DNA of 64,000 nucleotides from Alphaproteobacteria bacterium. Lineage in GTDB: Bacteria; Pseudomonadota; Alphaproteobacteria; Rhodobacterales; Rhodobacteraceae. The stretch is from contig JAAAPD010000016.1 in NCBI GenBank assembly GCA_009908505.1, forward strand, positions 1 through 64,000. Direction: 5' to 3'. Positions 17,306 to 25,509 of this stretch are shown one piece after another. The notes below the pieces were generated by a model that saw nothing but the letters and a program-made list of their open reading frames with translations, had not been told where the DNA came from and did not search any database. The position numbers and the translations under genes are program-made. Each line of letters opens with the position of its first letter. The stretch's first letter is position 1.

Positions 17306-18177
17306 CCGAACGCCCCCTAACCCTGCGCAGCGGGGCCGAGGCGCTTGCCGCGCCTATGCCGCCGCTTCTGGCCGAGGCCGAGCATCTGGCCACGACCGTG
17401 ATCGTCGGCGACCATGGCCGGCGTCGCGCGGGATTGGGGGACACGTTCTGGCAATACCGGCCCGCGCAGTATCACGACGAGCGCCGCCATATCGACTGGC
17501 GCCGCAGTGCCAAGTCGGACGCGCAGTTCGTCCAGGACAAGGAATGGCAGATCGCCCAGTCGGTCCAGGTCTGGGTCGATCAGTCGGCCTCGATGGCCTA
17601 TGCCTCCCGCGATGACCTGCCGCCCAAGGCCGACCGCGCCCGCGTGCTCGCGCTGGCCGCGGCGATCCTGCTGTTGCGCGGCGGCGAACGGGTCGGGCTG
17701 ACGGGCGGGCTGCTGCCACCCAAGCGGGGCGAAACACAGGCCGCGCAGATGGCGATGCTTCTGTCCGAGGATCACCCGGAGGATTTCGGCGCGCCGGTGG
17801 CCGACGGCATGCTGCACCATTCCCGGGCCGTTTTCGTGTCGGATTTCCTGGGCGATATCGACGCCGTTGAACAGGCGCTGTCCCAGGCGGCCGACCGCGA
17901 CATTCGCGGGGCGCTGGTGCAGGTGCTGGACCCGGCGGAAGAGGCGTTTCCTTTCGATGGGCGCACAATTTTCGAGAGCATGACCGGCGCGATGCGGCAC
18001 GAAACGTTGAAAGCCGCCGACCTGCGCGGCCGGTATCTCGACAGGTTGGCCCGCCGCAAGGACCGGCTGGCCGAACTGGCCCGCCTCAGCGGCTGGCAAT
18101 TCCACACCCACCATACCGGCGACAGCGCCAGCGCGGCGCTTCTGTGGCTCTATTCCGCGCTGGAGCGGCACGCCTGA
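17302..18177 (+). CDS. DUF58 (VWA-like) MoxR partner
   Basis: 291 residues with the DUF58 signature HIDWRRSAKSD near residue 55 and an intact MIDAS-like DQSAS near 95. Such proteins pair with MoxR ATPases, and the VWA-like fold usually mediates metal-dependent protein contacts. No signal peptide or membrane segment is visible, unlike many DUF58 proteins. The gene is coupled on both sides, overlapping moxR by 4 bases and the next gene by 1 base. Confidence 0.9.
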   Translation: MTERPLTLRSGAEALAAPMPPLLAEAEHLATTVIVGDHGRRRAGLGDTFWQYRPAQYHDERRHIDWRRSAKSDAQFVQDKEWQIAQSVQVWVDQSASMAYASRDDLPPKADRARVLALAAAILLLRGGERVGLTGGLLPPKRGETQAAQMAMLLSEDHPEDFGAPVADGMLHHSRAVFVSDFLGDIDAVEQALSQAADRDIRGALVQVLDPAEEAFPFDGRTIFESMTGAMRHETLKAADLRGRYLDRLARRKDRLAELARLSGWQFHTHHTGDSASAALLWLYSALERHA

Positions 18178-20963
18178 TGTGGTCGCTCGGTCCCATCGCC
18201 TTTGGCATGCCGTGGCTTTTGCTGGGGCTTGTCGCGCTGCCGATCCTGTGGCTGCTGCTGCGGGCCGTGCCGCCCGCGCCGATCCGGCGGCAGTTTCCCG
18301 GCGTGGCTTTGCTGCTGGGTCTTGCGGATGACGAAAGCCAGACCGACCGCACGCCGTGGTGGCTGCTGCTTCTCAGGATGCTGGCCATCGCCGCCGTCAT
18401 CGTCGGATTCGCCGGGCCGGTTCTGAACCCGCAGGATGACCAGCCGGGCAGCGGGCCGCTTCTGGTGGTGGTCGACGGCACCTGGGCCGATGCCCGCGAC
18501 TGGCCGCGCCGCCTGGACCGGATCGAAGCCGCGTTGGACAATGCCGCAAGCGACGGGCGCACGGCGGCCCTGGTCCAGGTGACGGACCTGCCTGCCGACG
18601 GGCCGGTATTCCAGGACGCGCAAGCGGTGGCACCGGGCGTGGCCGGGCTGGTGCCCCGCCCGCACGATCCCGACGCCCAGGCCATTATCGACTGGACCGA
18701 AACCTTGACCGGGACTTTCGACACGTTCTGGCTGTCCGATGGCGTGACCCGGGACAGTCGCGACGATCTGCTGGCCGCACTGGAGGCGCGCGGTTCGGTC
18801 CAAGTCTTTGAAAGTCCCCATCCCGTCGTCGCCCTTAGACCGCCACGTTTCGAGGACGGGGCCATCGCGATCGAGGCCCTGCGCGCCCGGCCCGGCACGA
18901 CGGCCGAGATCCGGATTGATGCCATCGGGCTGGACCCGGCGGGCGTCGAACGCCGGCTGGCCAGCGAAGCCGTGACGTTCGGGCCCGACGAAGGCAGCGC
19001 ACGGCTGGCTTTGTCCCTGCCGCCGGAACTGCGCAACCGCATCACCCGCTTCGAGGTGCAGGGAGTGTCCTCGGCCGGAGCAGTGGCTCTGGCCGACGAT
19101 GCGCTGAAGCGGCGCGAGGTGGCGCTGATTTCGGGCGGCAATGACCGCGAGGAACTGGAACTGCTGGACCCGCTTCACTACCTGCGGCAGGCGCTGGCGC
19201 CGTCCGCCGACCTGATCGACGGGACGCTGGCCGATGTCCTGCTGGCCAATCCGGACGTGATCATCCTGGCCGATGTGGCCACCCTGTCGGAGCTGGAGGC
19301 GCAGGACCTGCAAGACTGGGTGGAGGCCGGCGGTTTGCTGGTGCGCTTCGCCGGGCCCCGCCTGGCGGCCAGCGATGTCAGCCGCAACGCCGAGGACCCG
19401 TTGATGCCCGTGCGTCTGCGCGTCGGCGGCCGGTCCATCGGCGGCGCCATGAGCTGGGGCGAACCCAAGGCGCTGGCGCCATTCGACCCAGACAGCCCCT
19501 TTTTCGGCCTGGCTATCCCCGAAGATGTCGCCGTCAATGCCCAGGTCATGGCGCAGCCCGACCCGTCGCTGGCCGACCGCGTCATCGCCGGGCTGGCCGA
19601 TGGCACGCCGTTGGTCACCCGCAAGGCCTCCGGGCAAGGCCGGATCGTCCTGTTCCATGTGACCGCCAATGCCGAATGGTCGACCCTGCCCCTGTCGGGC
19701 CTGTTCGTGCAGATGCTGGAACGCCTTGCGGTCTCGACCCGGCCCGCTGTTCCGGACATGGAGGCCATGGAAGGCACGAGCTGGACGCCCGAGGACGTGC
19801 TCGATGCCTTTGGCGTGCTTCAGGATGCGGGCACCCTGCCGGGTGTGGACGGCGCACGCCTTGCACGGATGACACCGGCCGCGGACATGCCGCCGGGGCT
19901 TTATGCAGGAGAAGACCGCCGCATCGCTGTCAATGTCCTGAACGCCGACAGCACGCTTTCGGCCACCGCCTGGCCGCCGCGTATCCCGGTCGAGGGGTTG
20001 GACGTGGTCCGTGAAACGCCGCTCAAGGGGTGGCTGCTGGGGGCGGCGCTGGCGCTCCTCATGCTGGACATTCTGGCCGCGCTGGCCCTGTCGGGACGCT
20101 TGCGCGGACCCCGCGCCGGGGTAACTGCGGCTATGGTCGCCCTCGCCTTGGCCGGGCTGCCGACCCCGCCGCAGGCCCAAGAATCCGAGGACCAGGCGCC
20201 GGTCTCCGAGGACTTCGCCGTCGCCGCGACCTCGAACGTGGTGCTGGCCTATGTGCAGACCGGCGACCCCCGCATCGACGACATGTCCGAGGCAGGTCTT
20301 TACGGGCTGTCGAACACCTTGTTCCAACGCACCTCGATCGAGCCGGCCATGCCCGTGGGCATCGACCCGGAAACCGACGAGTTGGCCTTCTTCCCGTTCC
20401 TCTATTGGCCGGTCACTGCCGACCAGGACCTGCCCAGCCGCGAGGCCTATGCCAAGCTCAATCGCTACCTGCGTTCGGGGGGCATGATCCTGTTCGACAC
20501 CCGCGATGCGGACCTGGCGCGCTTCGGCTCATCCAGCCCGGAAGGTCAACGCCTGCAAGCCATCGCGCGCGGGCTGGACATCCCGCCGCTGGAGCCCATA
20601 CCGCAGGACCATGTCCTGACCCGCACCTTCTACCTGCTGCAGGATTTCCCGGGCCGCCATGCCAGCCGCGATGTCTGGGTCGAGGCCGCCCCGGCCGATG
20701 CCCAGGCCGCGGAGGACATGCCCTTTCGCGACCTCAATGACGGGGTGACGCCGGTGGTGATCGGCGGAAACGACTGGGCGGCGGCCTGGGCGACCGATGA
20801 GTTGGGCAACCCGCTGGTGCCTGTCGGGCGCGGCATGGCCGGGGAACGCCAGCGCGAGATCGCCATGCGGTTCGGCGTGAACCTCATCATGCACGTGCTG
20901 ACCGGCAACTACAAATCCGACCAGGTGCACGTTCCCGCACTTCTGGACAGGCTGGGCCAATGA
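18177..20963 (+). CDS. Large BatA-like membrane protein with DUF4159 C-terminus
   Basis: 928 residues. The N-terminus has the BatA/aerotolerance-type pair of membrane helices (residues about 8-28 and 60-80), with FPGVALL between them. A degenerate VWA-like segment follows (VVVDGTWADARD, where MIDAS residues are not conserved). A further membrane helix lies near 620-645, then a second hydrophobic stretch before PPQAQESED, and the last 240 residues match DUF4159 (LAYVQTGD, GLYGLSNTLFQRTS, FFPFLYWPV). It forms a coupled unit with moxR, the DUF58 gene and the following gene. Likely an inner-membrane platform of the MoxR complex; function unknown. Confidence 0.87.
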   Translation: MWSLGPIAFGMPWLLLGLVALPILWLLLRAVPPAPIRRQFPGVALLLGLADDESQTDRTPWWLLLLRMLAIAAVIVGFAGPVLNPQDDQPGSGPLLVVVDGTWADARDWPRRLDRIEAALDNAASDGRTAALVQVTDLPADGPVFQDAQAVAPGVAGLVPRPHDPDAQAIIDWTETLTGTFDTFWLSDGVTRDSRDDLLAALEARGSVQVFESPHPVVALRPPRFEDGAIAIEALRARPGTTAEIRIDAIGLDPAGVERRLASEAVTFGPDEGSARLALSLPPELRNRITRFEVQGVSSAGAVALADDALKRREVALISGGNDREELELLDPLHYLRQALAPSADLIDGTLADVLLANPDVIILADVATLSELEAQDLQDWVEAGGLLVRFAGPRLAASDVSRNAEDPLMPVRLRVGGRSIGGAMSWGEPKALAPFDPDSPFFGLAIPEDVAVNAQVMAQPDPSLADRVIAGLADGTPLVTRKASGQGRIVLFHVTANAEWSTLPLSGLFVQMLERLAVSTRPAVPDMEAMEGTSWTPEDVLDAFGVLQDAGTLPGVDGARLARMTPAADMPPGLYAGEDRRIAVNVLNADSTLSATAWPPRIPVEGLDVVRETPLKGWLLGAALALLMLDILAALALSGRLRGPRAGVTAAMVALALAGLPTPPQAQESEDQAPVSEDFAVAATSNVVLAYVQTGDPRIDDMSEAGLYGLSNTLFQRTSIEPAMPVGIDPETDELAFFPFLYWPVTADQDLPSREAYAKLNRYLRSGGMILFDTRDADLARFGSSSPEGQRLQAIARGLDIPPLEPIPQDHVLTRTFYLLQDFPGRHASRDVWVEAAPADAQAAEDMPFRDLNDGVTPVVIGGNDWAAAWATDELGNPLVPVGRGMAGERQREIAMRFGVNLIMHVLTGNYKSDQVHVPALLDRLGQ

Positions 20964-23035
20964 CAGGACAGATCCTACTCGATCCGCTGATTCCGCTGGC
21001 GCTGATCTACGGCCTTGCCGCACTGGCCCTGGCGGGCCTGGTCCTGGCCGCCTGGCGGCGCCTGACCGGGTGGGTTCTTCGGACACTGGCGGCGCTGGTC
21101 CTGCTGGCGGCCATCGCGAACCCCGCGCTGCAACGCGAGGACCGCGCGGCCCTGTCGGACATCGTGATCGCGGTGGTTGACCGGACCGCGAGCCAGCGCA
21201 TCGCAGACCGCCCAAGCCAGGCCCAGGCCGCGCTGGACAAGCTTCGCACCGAGGTCGCTGGCCGCGCGAATACCGAGCTGCGAGTGGTCGAGCTGGGGGA
21301 TGGGGAAGGCGACCGCGGCACACAGCTGATGACGGCCCTGTCCGAGGCGCTGGCCGAGGAGCCCCGTGCCCGTGTCGCGGGCATGGTCCTGATCACCGAT
21401 GGCCGCGCCCACGACATCGCCAATGCGCCGCCCGACCTGCCCGCGCCGCTGCACGCCCTGCTGACCGGCCAAGAGGACGATTGGGACCGCCGCCTTGTCG
21501 TGCGCAACGCCCCCAGCTTCGCCATTCTCGGCGAACCCGTCACCCTGACCCTGCGGGTCGAGGACCAGGGCGCCGCGCCGGATGTGGACCTCGTGGACCT
21601 GACCATCGCCATCGATGGCGGGGCACCGATGCGATTCCAGGTGCCGGTGAACGAGGATATCGAGCTGCCCATCGACATCCCCCATGGCGGCATGAACGTG
21701 TTGCAGTTCGAAACGCCCGAGGGCGAGGGCGAACTGACCGATCGTAACAACGCCGCCGTCGTGCAGATCAACGGCGTGCGCGACCGGCTTCGGGTCCTGC
21801 TTGTCTCGGGCGAACCGCATCCGGGCGAGCGCACCTGGCGCAACCTGCTGAAGTCGGATTCGGCCGTGGACCTGGTCCATTTCACCATCCTGCGTCCGCC
21901 CGAGAAACAGGACGGGGTGCCGGTGAACGAATTGTCGCTGATCGCCTTTCCGACCCGCGAGCTGTTCCTGGAAAAGATCGACGAATTCGACCTGATCATC
22001 TTCGACCGCTACCAGCGGCGGGGCATCCTGCCCTCGGTCTACCTGGACAACGTGTCGAGCTACGTGCGCGACGGCGGCGCGGTGCTGATCGCGGCGGGCC
22101 CGGACTATGCTAGTGCCGACTCGCTCTATCGTTCACCGCTTGGCGCGGTTCTGCCGGGCACGCCCACGGCGCGCGTCTATGAACAGGGGTTCCTGCCAAG
22201 CCTGACCGAACTGGGCGACCGCCACCCGGTAACCGAAGGCCTGACCGATTTCGCCCCCTTGCCCGACGAAGAGGACGGCGCGCCCGGCTGGGGACGCTGG
22301 TTCCGCCATATCGAGGTGACGCCCACGCCCGGCGCCACCACGGTGATGAACGGCGTCGATGGCCAGCCCCTCTTGATGCTGGAACGCGTGGACGAGGGGC
22401 GCGTGGCGCTGATGGCCTCGGACCATGCCTGGCTGTGGAATCGCGGCTTCGAAGGGGGCGGGCCGCAACTGGAACTGCTGCGGCGGCTGGCCCACTGGAT
22501 GATGAAGGAACCCGAACTTGAGGAAGAGGCGCTCTGGGTCGAACCCACGGGGCAGACCATGCGCATCATCCGCCGGACCCTGGGCGAAGACATCGGGGCG
22601 GTCACGATCACCCATCCCGACGGGAGCGAAACCGTGCTGGAGCTGGACCGGGTCAGTCCCGGCCGGTTCGAAACGCTGTGGGAGGCGCCCGAAATAGGGC
22701 TGTATCGCCTGACCGACGGCGAGGAAGAGACCGTGATCGCGCTCGGTCCCTCGGCCCCGCGGGAATTCGAACAGACCATATCCAGCGGCGAGGTGCTGGC
22801 CCCCGTGATCGACGGGGCGAATGGCGGGACGCTGGCGATTGCCGATGGCCTGCCCGACCTGCGCGAGGTGCGCGCAGGACGTCCCGCATCGGGCAATGGC
22901 TGGATCGGGATCACCCCGCGGGGGGCCTATCGAACGGCCGATATCAGCGTCACGCCGGTGCTGCCGGCCTGGGCTGTTCTGCTGCTTGCCGCGGCCTTGA
23001 TCATCGGGGCCTGGCTGCGCGAAGGGCGCCGCTAG
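20960..23035 (+). CDS. Membrane-anchored VWA / glutamine-amidotransferase-like protein
   Basis: 691 residues. Two membrane helices lie at about 10-30 and 40-57. A VWA-like segment follows with a partly preserved MIDAS (VVDRTAS near 70 and LITDG near 145), then a beta-rich region and a class I glutamine-amidotransferase-like fold near residues 270-480 (LRVLLVSGEPHPGE, GGAVLIAAGP). I see no obvious catalytic Cys-His pair, so it is likely a non-catalytic version. One C-terminal membrane helix (WAVLLLAAALIIGAWLRE) ends the protein. It overlaps the preceding gene by 4 bases and closes the MoxR gene set. Confidence 0.85.
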   Translation: MTGQILLDPLIPLALIYGLAALALAGLVLAAWRRLTGWVLRTLAALVLLAAIANPALQREDRAALSDIVIAVVDRTASQRIADRPSQAQAALDKLRTEVAGRANTELRVVELGDGEGDRGTQLMTALSEALAEEPRARVAGMVLITDGRAHDIANAPPDLPAPLHALLTGQEDDWDRRLVVRNAPSFAILGEPVTLTLRVEDQGAAPDVDLVDLTIAIDGGAPMRFQVPVNEDIELPIDIPHGGMNVLQFETPEGEGELTDRNNAAVVQINGVRDRLRVLLVSGEPHPGERTWRNLLKSDSAVDLVHFTILRPPEKQDGVPVNELSLIAFPTRELFLEKIDEFDLIIFDRYQRRGILPSVYLDNVSSYVRDGGAVLIAAGPDYASADSLYRSPLGAVLPGTPTARVYEQGFLPSLTELGDRHPVTEGLTDFAPLPDEEDGAPGWGRWFRHIEVTPTPGATTVMNGVDGQPLLMLERVDEGRVALMASDHAWLWNRGFEGGGPQLELLRRLAHWMMKEPELEEEALWVEPTGQTMRIIRRTLGEDIGAVTITHPDGSETVLELDRVSPGRFETLWEAPEIGLYRLTDGEEETVIALGPSAPREFEQTISSGEVLAPVIDGANGGTLAIADGLPDLREVRAGRPASGNGWIGITPRGAYRTADISVTPVLPAWAVLLLAAALIIGAWLREGRR

Positions 23036-23038
23036 GCG

Positions 23039-23060
23039 AACGAATTTCTGGAAATTCGTT
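23039..23060. repeat. Palindromic AATTTC-TG-GAAATT element, copy 3
   Basis: A perfect 10-base inverted repeat, AACGAATTTC and GAAATTCGTT, around a TG loop, four bases after the last stop of the MoxR gene set and 23 bases before the stop of the convergent secreted-protein gene. The core matches the palindromes at 3781-3800 and 8642-8665. In this convergent site it could act as a terminator hairpin, though no T-run follows. Confidence 0.6.
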
Positions 23061-23090
23061 GGTCCGGTCAGGGTAGGTCCGGTCAGGGTA
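23061..23090. repeat. Two exact tandem copies of a 15-base unit
   Basis: The unit GGTCCGGTCAGGGTA occurs twice in a row directly after the palindrome at 23039-23060. The second copy contains the stop codon of the minus-strand secreted-protein gene, so the duplication touches its 3' end. A partial third unit (GGGTGAGGG) follows. Confidence 0.85.
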
Positions 23091-23430
23091 GGGTGAGGGC
23101 GACCCGGTCCGCGTTCCAGCCATCGACGAAGCATTTCGCGCGAAGAAAGACCGTTTCGGTGCCGTCAGGGACCGCGACCCCGGACAGGGACCGGGCAAAG
23201 GGCTGTTCGGCCACGTGCGGGTGGGCGAGCACGCGTGTGCCGAGGATCGTTCCGTCGCCGGTCTCGACCCGCCATCCATCGGCGTAGTGATCCCAGCCGG
23301 TATCGGGATGGGCGATGGTCACGCTGAATGTCCATGCGCCACCATCCGTCCGCGCGGTGGCCTCGGTGATGGTGGGCGGATCGGCAAGGGCCGGGCCGGC
23401 GAGGCAAAGAAATGGCACAAGGTATCGCAT
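23083..23430 (-). CDS. Small secreted protein, unknown
   Basis: 115 residues with a short signal peptide (YLVPFLCLAGPALA, cleavage expected after ALA at about residue 16). The mature part is beta-rich: WTFSVTIAHPDTGWDHYADGW, GTRVLAHPHV, FARSLSGV, and a Cys near 99 in FLRAKCF. I recall similar small periplasmic proteins in Rhodobacteraceae but no function. It is convergent with the MoxR gene set, and 53 bases separate it from the CopD/HemJ-like gene upstream on the same strand. Confidence 0.75.
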   Translation of the reverse strand: MRYLVPFLCLAGPALADPPTITEATARTDGGAWTFSVTIAHPDTGWDHYADGWRVETGDGTILGTRVLAHPHVAEQPFARSLSGVAVPDGTETVFLRAKCFVDGWNADRVALTLP

Positions 23431-23483
23431 ATGCCACCAATATCAGCTTGCCATGCCGGGCGCGGTCACATCCCCGAGAGGGC

Positions 23484-23894
23484 TCAGAACGGTTTGAACA
23501 CCACGAGGTAGAGCACGACCAGCGTGCCGAGCACGCTGACCTCGTTGAAGACGCGCAGGTAGAATTCGCTTTCCTCGAACCGGCCCCGCTTGGCCCGCGC
23601 CACCAGCCGCCCGGTCCAGCCGTAGTGAACCGCCAGCAGCGCCACCAGAGCCAGCTTGGCCCAGACCCAGCCCTGCCAGTTCCAGTGAAAGGCCAGGATC
23701 ACCCCGGTGATCACCGCCAGCACGCCCAGACCCAGTGAGAAACGATAGACCCTGAAGGTCAGGTCTCCCGCCGGGCCGAAAGCCCCCGTCGCGGCATATT
23801 CGCGTTTCCAGTAGATCAGGCCACGCGGGGCCACGAAGATTCCGGTCATCCAGCCCATGACGCACAGCAAGTGTATGACTTTGATCCAATCCAT
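23484..23894 (-). CDS. CopD/HemJ-like four-helix membrane protein
   Basis: 136 residues with four hydrophobic segments. The first carries IKVIHLLCVMGWMTGIFVAPRGLIY, close in form to the HemJ/CopD first helix with its conserved His, and KREY follows. A later WAKLALVALLAVHYGWTGR supplies a second His. HemJ oxidises protoporphyrinogen, while CopD proteins move copper; the sequence does not decide between them, and the C-terminus differs from typical HemJ. It diverges from glcD, with about 113 bases between the starts. Confidence 0.7.
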   Translation of the reverse strand: MDWIKVIHLLCVMGWMTGIFVAPRGLIYWKREYAATGAFGPAGDLTFRVYRFSLGLGVLAVITGVILAFHWNWQGWVWAKLALVALLAVHYGWTGRLVARAKRGRFEESEFYLRVFNEVSVLGTLVVLYLVVFKPF

Positions 23895-23947
23895 GGCGCC
23901 TTCCTGCCCCGATGCGGGACCGGTCGCAAGGCGTGAAAAGTCGCGCC

Positions 23948-23976
23948 TTGCCGAAGTCGAGTTTTTGGTATATTAA
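23948..23976 (+). promoter_or_regulatory. Putative glcD promoter
   Basis: A -35-like TTGCCG, a 17-base spacer and a -10-like TATTAA lie 31 bases before the glcD start. The -10 box is inside the FadR-type palindrome at 23965-23985, an arrangement that would suit repression. Confidence 0.4.
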
Positions 23977-23985
23977 TCTTACCAA
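23965..23985. promoter_or_regulatory. FadR/GntR-type operator upstream of glcD
   Basis: TTGGTA, nine AT-rich bases, then TACCAA: a perfect six-base inverted repeat with the TGGT...ACCA ends typical of sites bound by FadR-family GntR regulators such as GlcC, LldR and PdhR. It ends 22 bases before the glcD start codon and covers the likely -10 box. No GntR gene is adjacent; the FadR-family gene at 42305 is the only candidate in the window. Confidence 0.6.
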
Positions 23986-24007
23986 TTCAGCGAAAAGGAT
24001 GACTCGC

Positions 24008-25447
24008 ATGGACATGCCCGCCCCCGATGAAACGATCCTGGCCCGCAAGGCCCGGATCGTCGAGCGCCTGTCCGCCGCCTTGCCCGCCGGGGCGGTGATC
24101 CATGATGACACCGAGCTGCGCGCCTATGAATGCGACGCCCTGACGGCCTACAAGTGCCCGCCGCTCTGCGCCGTGCTGCCCACCAGCACCGAAGAGGTCT
24201 CGGCGGTTCTGAAAATCTGCCATGACGCGGGTGTGCCGGTGGTGCCGCGCGGGGCGGGCACCTCTCTGGCCGGCGGAGCCCTGCCGACGGCCGATGCCGT
24301 CCTGCTGGGCACGGCCCGCCTGATCGCGGTGCTCGAAACCAGCTACGCCGACCGCTATATCCGCGTGCAATCGGGTCGCACCAACCTATCGGTCACCGGC
24401 GCGGTCGAGGCCGAAGGGTTCTTCTACGCGCCCGACCCGTCCAGCCAGCTGGCCTGCGCCATCGCGGGCAACATCGCGATGAATTCCGGCGGCGCCCATT
24501 GTCTCAAATACGGGGTCACCACCAACAACCTGCTGGGCGTGACGATGGTGATGATGGACGGAACCGTCACGGAAATCGGTGGCGCACACCTGGATGCCGG
24601 GGGACTGGACCTGCTCGGCCTGGTCTGTGGCTCCGAGGGGCAGCTTGGCGTCGTCACCGAAGCCACACTGCGCATCCTGCACAAGCCCGAGGGCGCACGG
24701 CCGGTCCTGATGGGATATGACAGCAACGAAGTCGCCGGCCAGGTGGTCAGCGATATCATCAAGGCCGGGGTTCTGCCCGTGGCCATCGAGTTCATGGACC
24801 GGCCCTGTATCGAAGCGACCGAGGCCTTCGCCAAGGCCGGCTATCCGATGTGCGAGGCGCTCTTGATCGTCGAGGTCGAGGGCTCGGAGGCCGAGATCGA
24901 TGAACAGCTGGGCCTGATCAAGCAGATCGCCGCAAGGCACAACCCCGTGGAACTGCGCGAGGCCAAGGATGCCGACGAGGCCGGTCGCATCTGGCTGGGC
25001 CGAAAATCCGCCTTCGGCGCGATGGGCCAGATCAACGACTACATGTGCCTGGACGGCACGATTCCGGTCAGCGAACTGCCCTACGTTCTGCGCCGCATCG
25101 GCGAGATGTCCCGCGAATACGGCCTGGGCGTCGGCAACGTCTTCCATGCGGGCGATGGCAATATGCACCCGCTGATCCTCTACAATGCCAACACCCCCGG
25201 CGAGCTGGAAAAATGCGAGGCATTCGGGGCGGACATCCTGAAACTCTGCGTAGAGGTGGGCGGCTGCCTGACCGGCGAACACGGCGTGGGCATAGAAAAG
25301 CGCGACCTGATGGGCGTGCAATACACCGCGGCGGATATGGCGGCCCAGATGGCCGTGAAGGACGTGTTCGATCCGGCCTGGTTACTGAACCCGGCCAAGG
25401 TCTTCCCGCTCGATGCCAGCGCCGCGCACAGGGTGCCCGCCGCGTGA
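24008..25447 (+). CDS. glcD: Glycolate oxidase FAD subunit GlcD
   Basis: 479 residues. The FAD-binding (PCMH) domain comes first, with VVPRGAGTSLAGGALP near residues 78-93, DPSSQLACAIAGNIAMNSGG near 145-164 and the LGLVCGSEGQLGVVTEATL segment. The FAD-oxidase C-domain ends with VFHAGDGNMHPLILY and GEHGVGIEKRDLM. GlcD oxidises glycolate (or D-lactate) to glyoxylate with GlcE and GlcF at the membrane. The ATG at 24008 was chosen over one nine bases earlier because an AGGA ribosome site sits eight bases upstream. glcE and glcF follow, and a FadR-type operator precedes. Confidence 0.93.
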   Translation: MDMPAPDETILARKARIVERLSAALPAGAVIHDDTELRAYECDALTAYKCPPLCAVLPTSTEEVSAVLKICHDAGVPVVPRGAGTSLAGGALPTADAVLLGTARLIAVLETSYADRYIRVQSGRTNLSVTGAVEAEGFFYAPDPSSQLACAIAGNIAMNSGGAHCLKYGVTTNNLLGVTMVMMDGTVTEIGGAHLDAGGLDLLGLVCGSEGQLGVVTEATLRILHKPEGARPVLMGYDSNEVAGQVVSDIIKAGVLPVAIEFMDRPCIEATEAFAKAGYPMCEALLIVEVEGSEAEIDEQLGLIKQIAARHNPVELREAKDADEAGRIWLGRKSAFGAMGQINDYMCLDGTIPVSELPYVLRRIGEMSREYGLGVGNVFHAGDGNMHPLILYNANTPGELEKCEAFGADILKLCVEVGGCLTGEHGVGIEKRDLMGVQYTAADMAAQMAVKDVFDPAWLLNPAKVFPLDASAAHRVPAA

Positions 25448-25448
25448 T

Positions 25449-25497
25449 GGGGGGCGCTGCCCCCCGGCCTGCGGCCTCCCCCCGGGGTATTTGGAGT
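25449..25497. repeat. GC-rich intergenic repeat (REP-like), copy 1
   Basis: Fills the gap between glcD and glcE. It has stem one GGGGGGC-gct-GCCCCCC, stem two GGCC-tgc-GGCC, a CCCCCCGGGGTATTTGG stretch, and a short TTTGGA/TCCAAA inverted repeat just after. I recall repeats with this GCTGCCCCC...CCCCGGGGTATTT layout as frequent in Rhodobacteraceae genomes. A related inverted copy is at 35411-35447. As an intra-operon hairpin it may alter the glcD:glcEF expression ratio. Confidence 0.75.
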
Positions 25498-25509
25498 CCA
25501 AAGAAAGTG

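Noticed and set aside
18150-20327. A 725-codon open frame on the minus strand
   Set aside because: It is antisense to the BatA/DUF4159 gene, whose membrane segments, domain motifs and overlaps with neighbours are clear; the antisense product has shadow composition.
23484-23894. Firm call of HemJ protoporphyrinogen oxidase
   Set aside because: Only the first helix resembles HemJ; the rest could equally be a CopD-type or other four-helix membrane protein.
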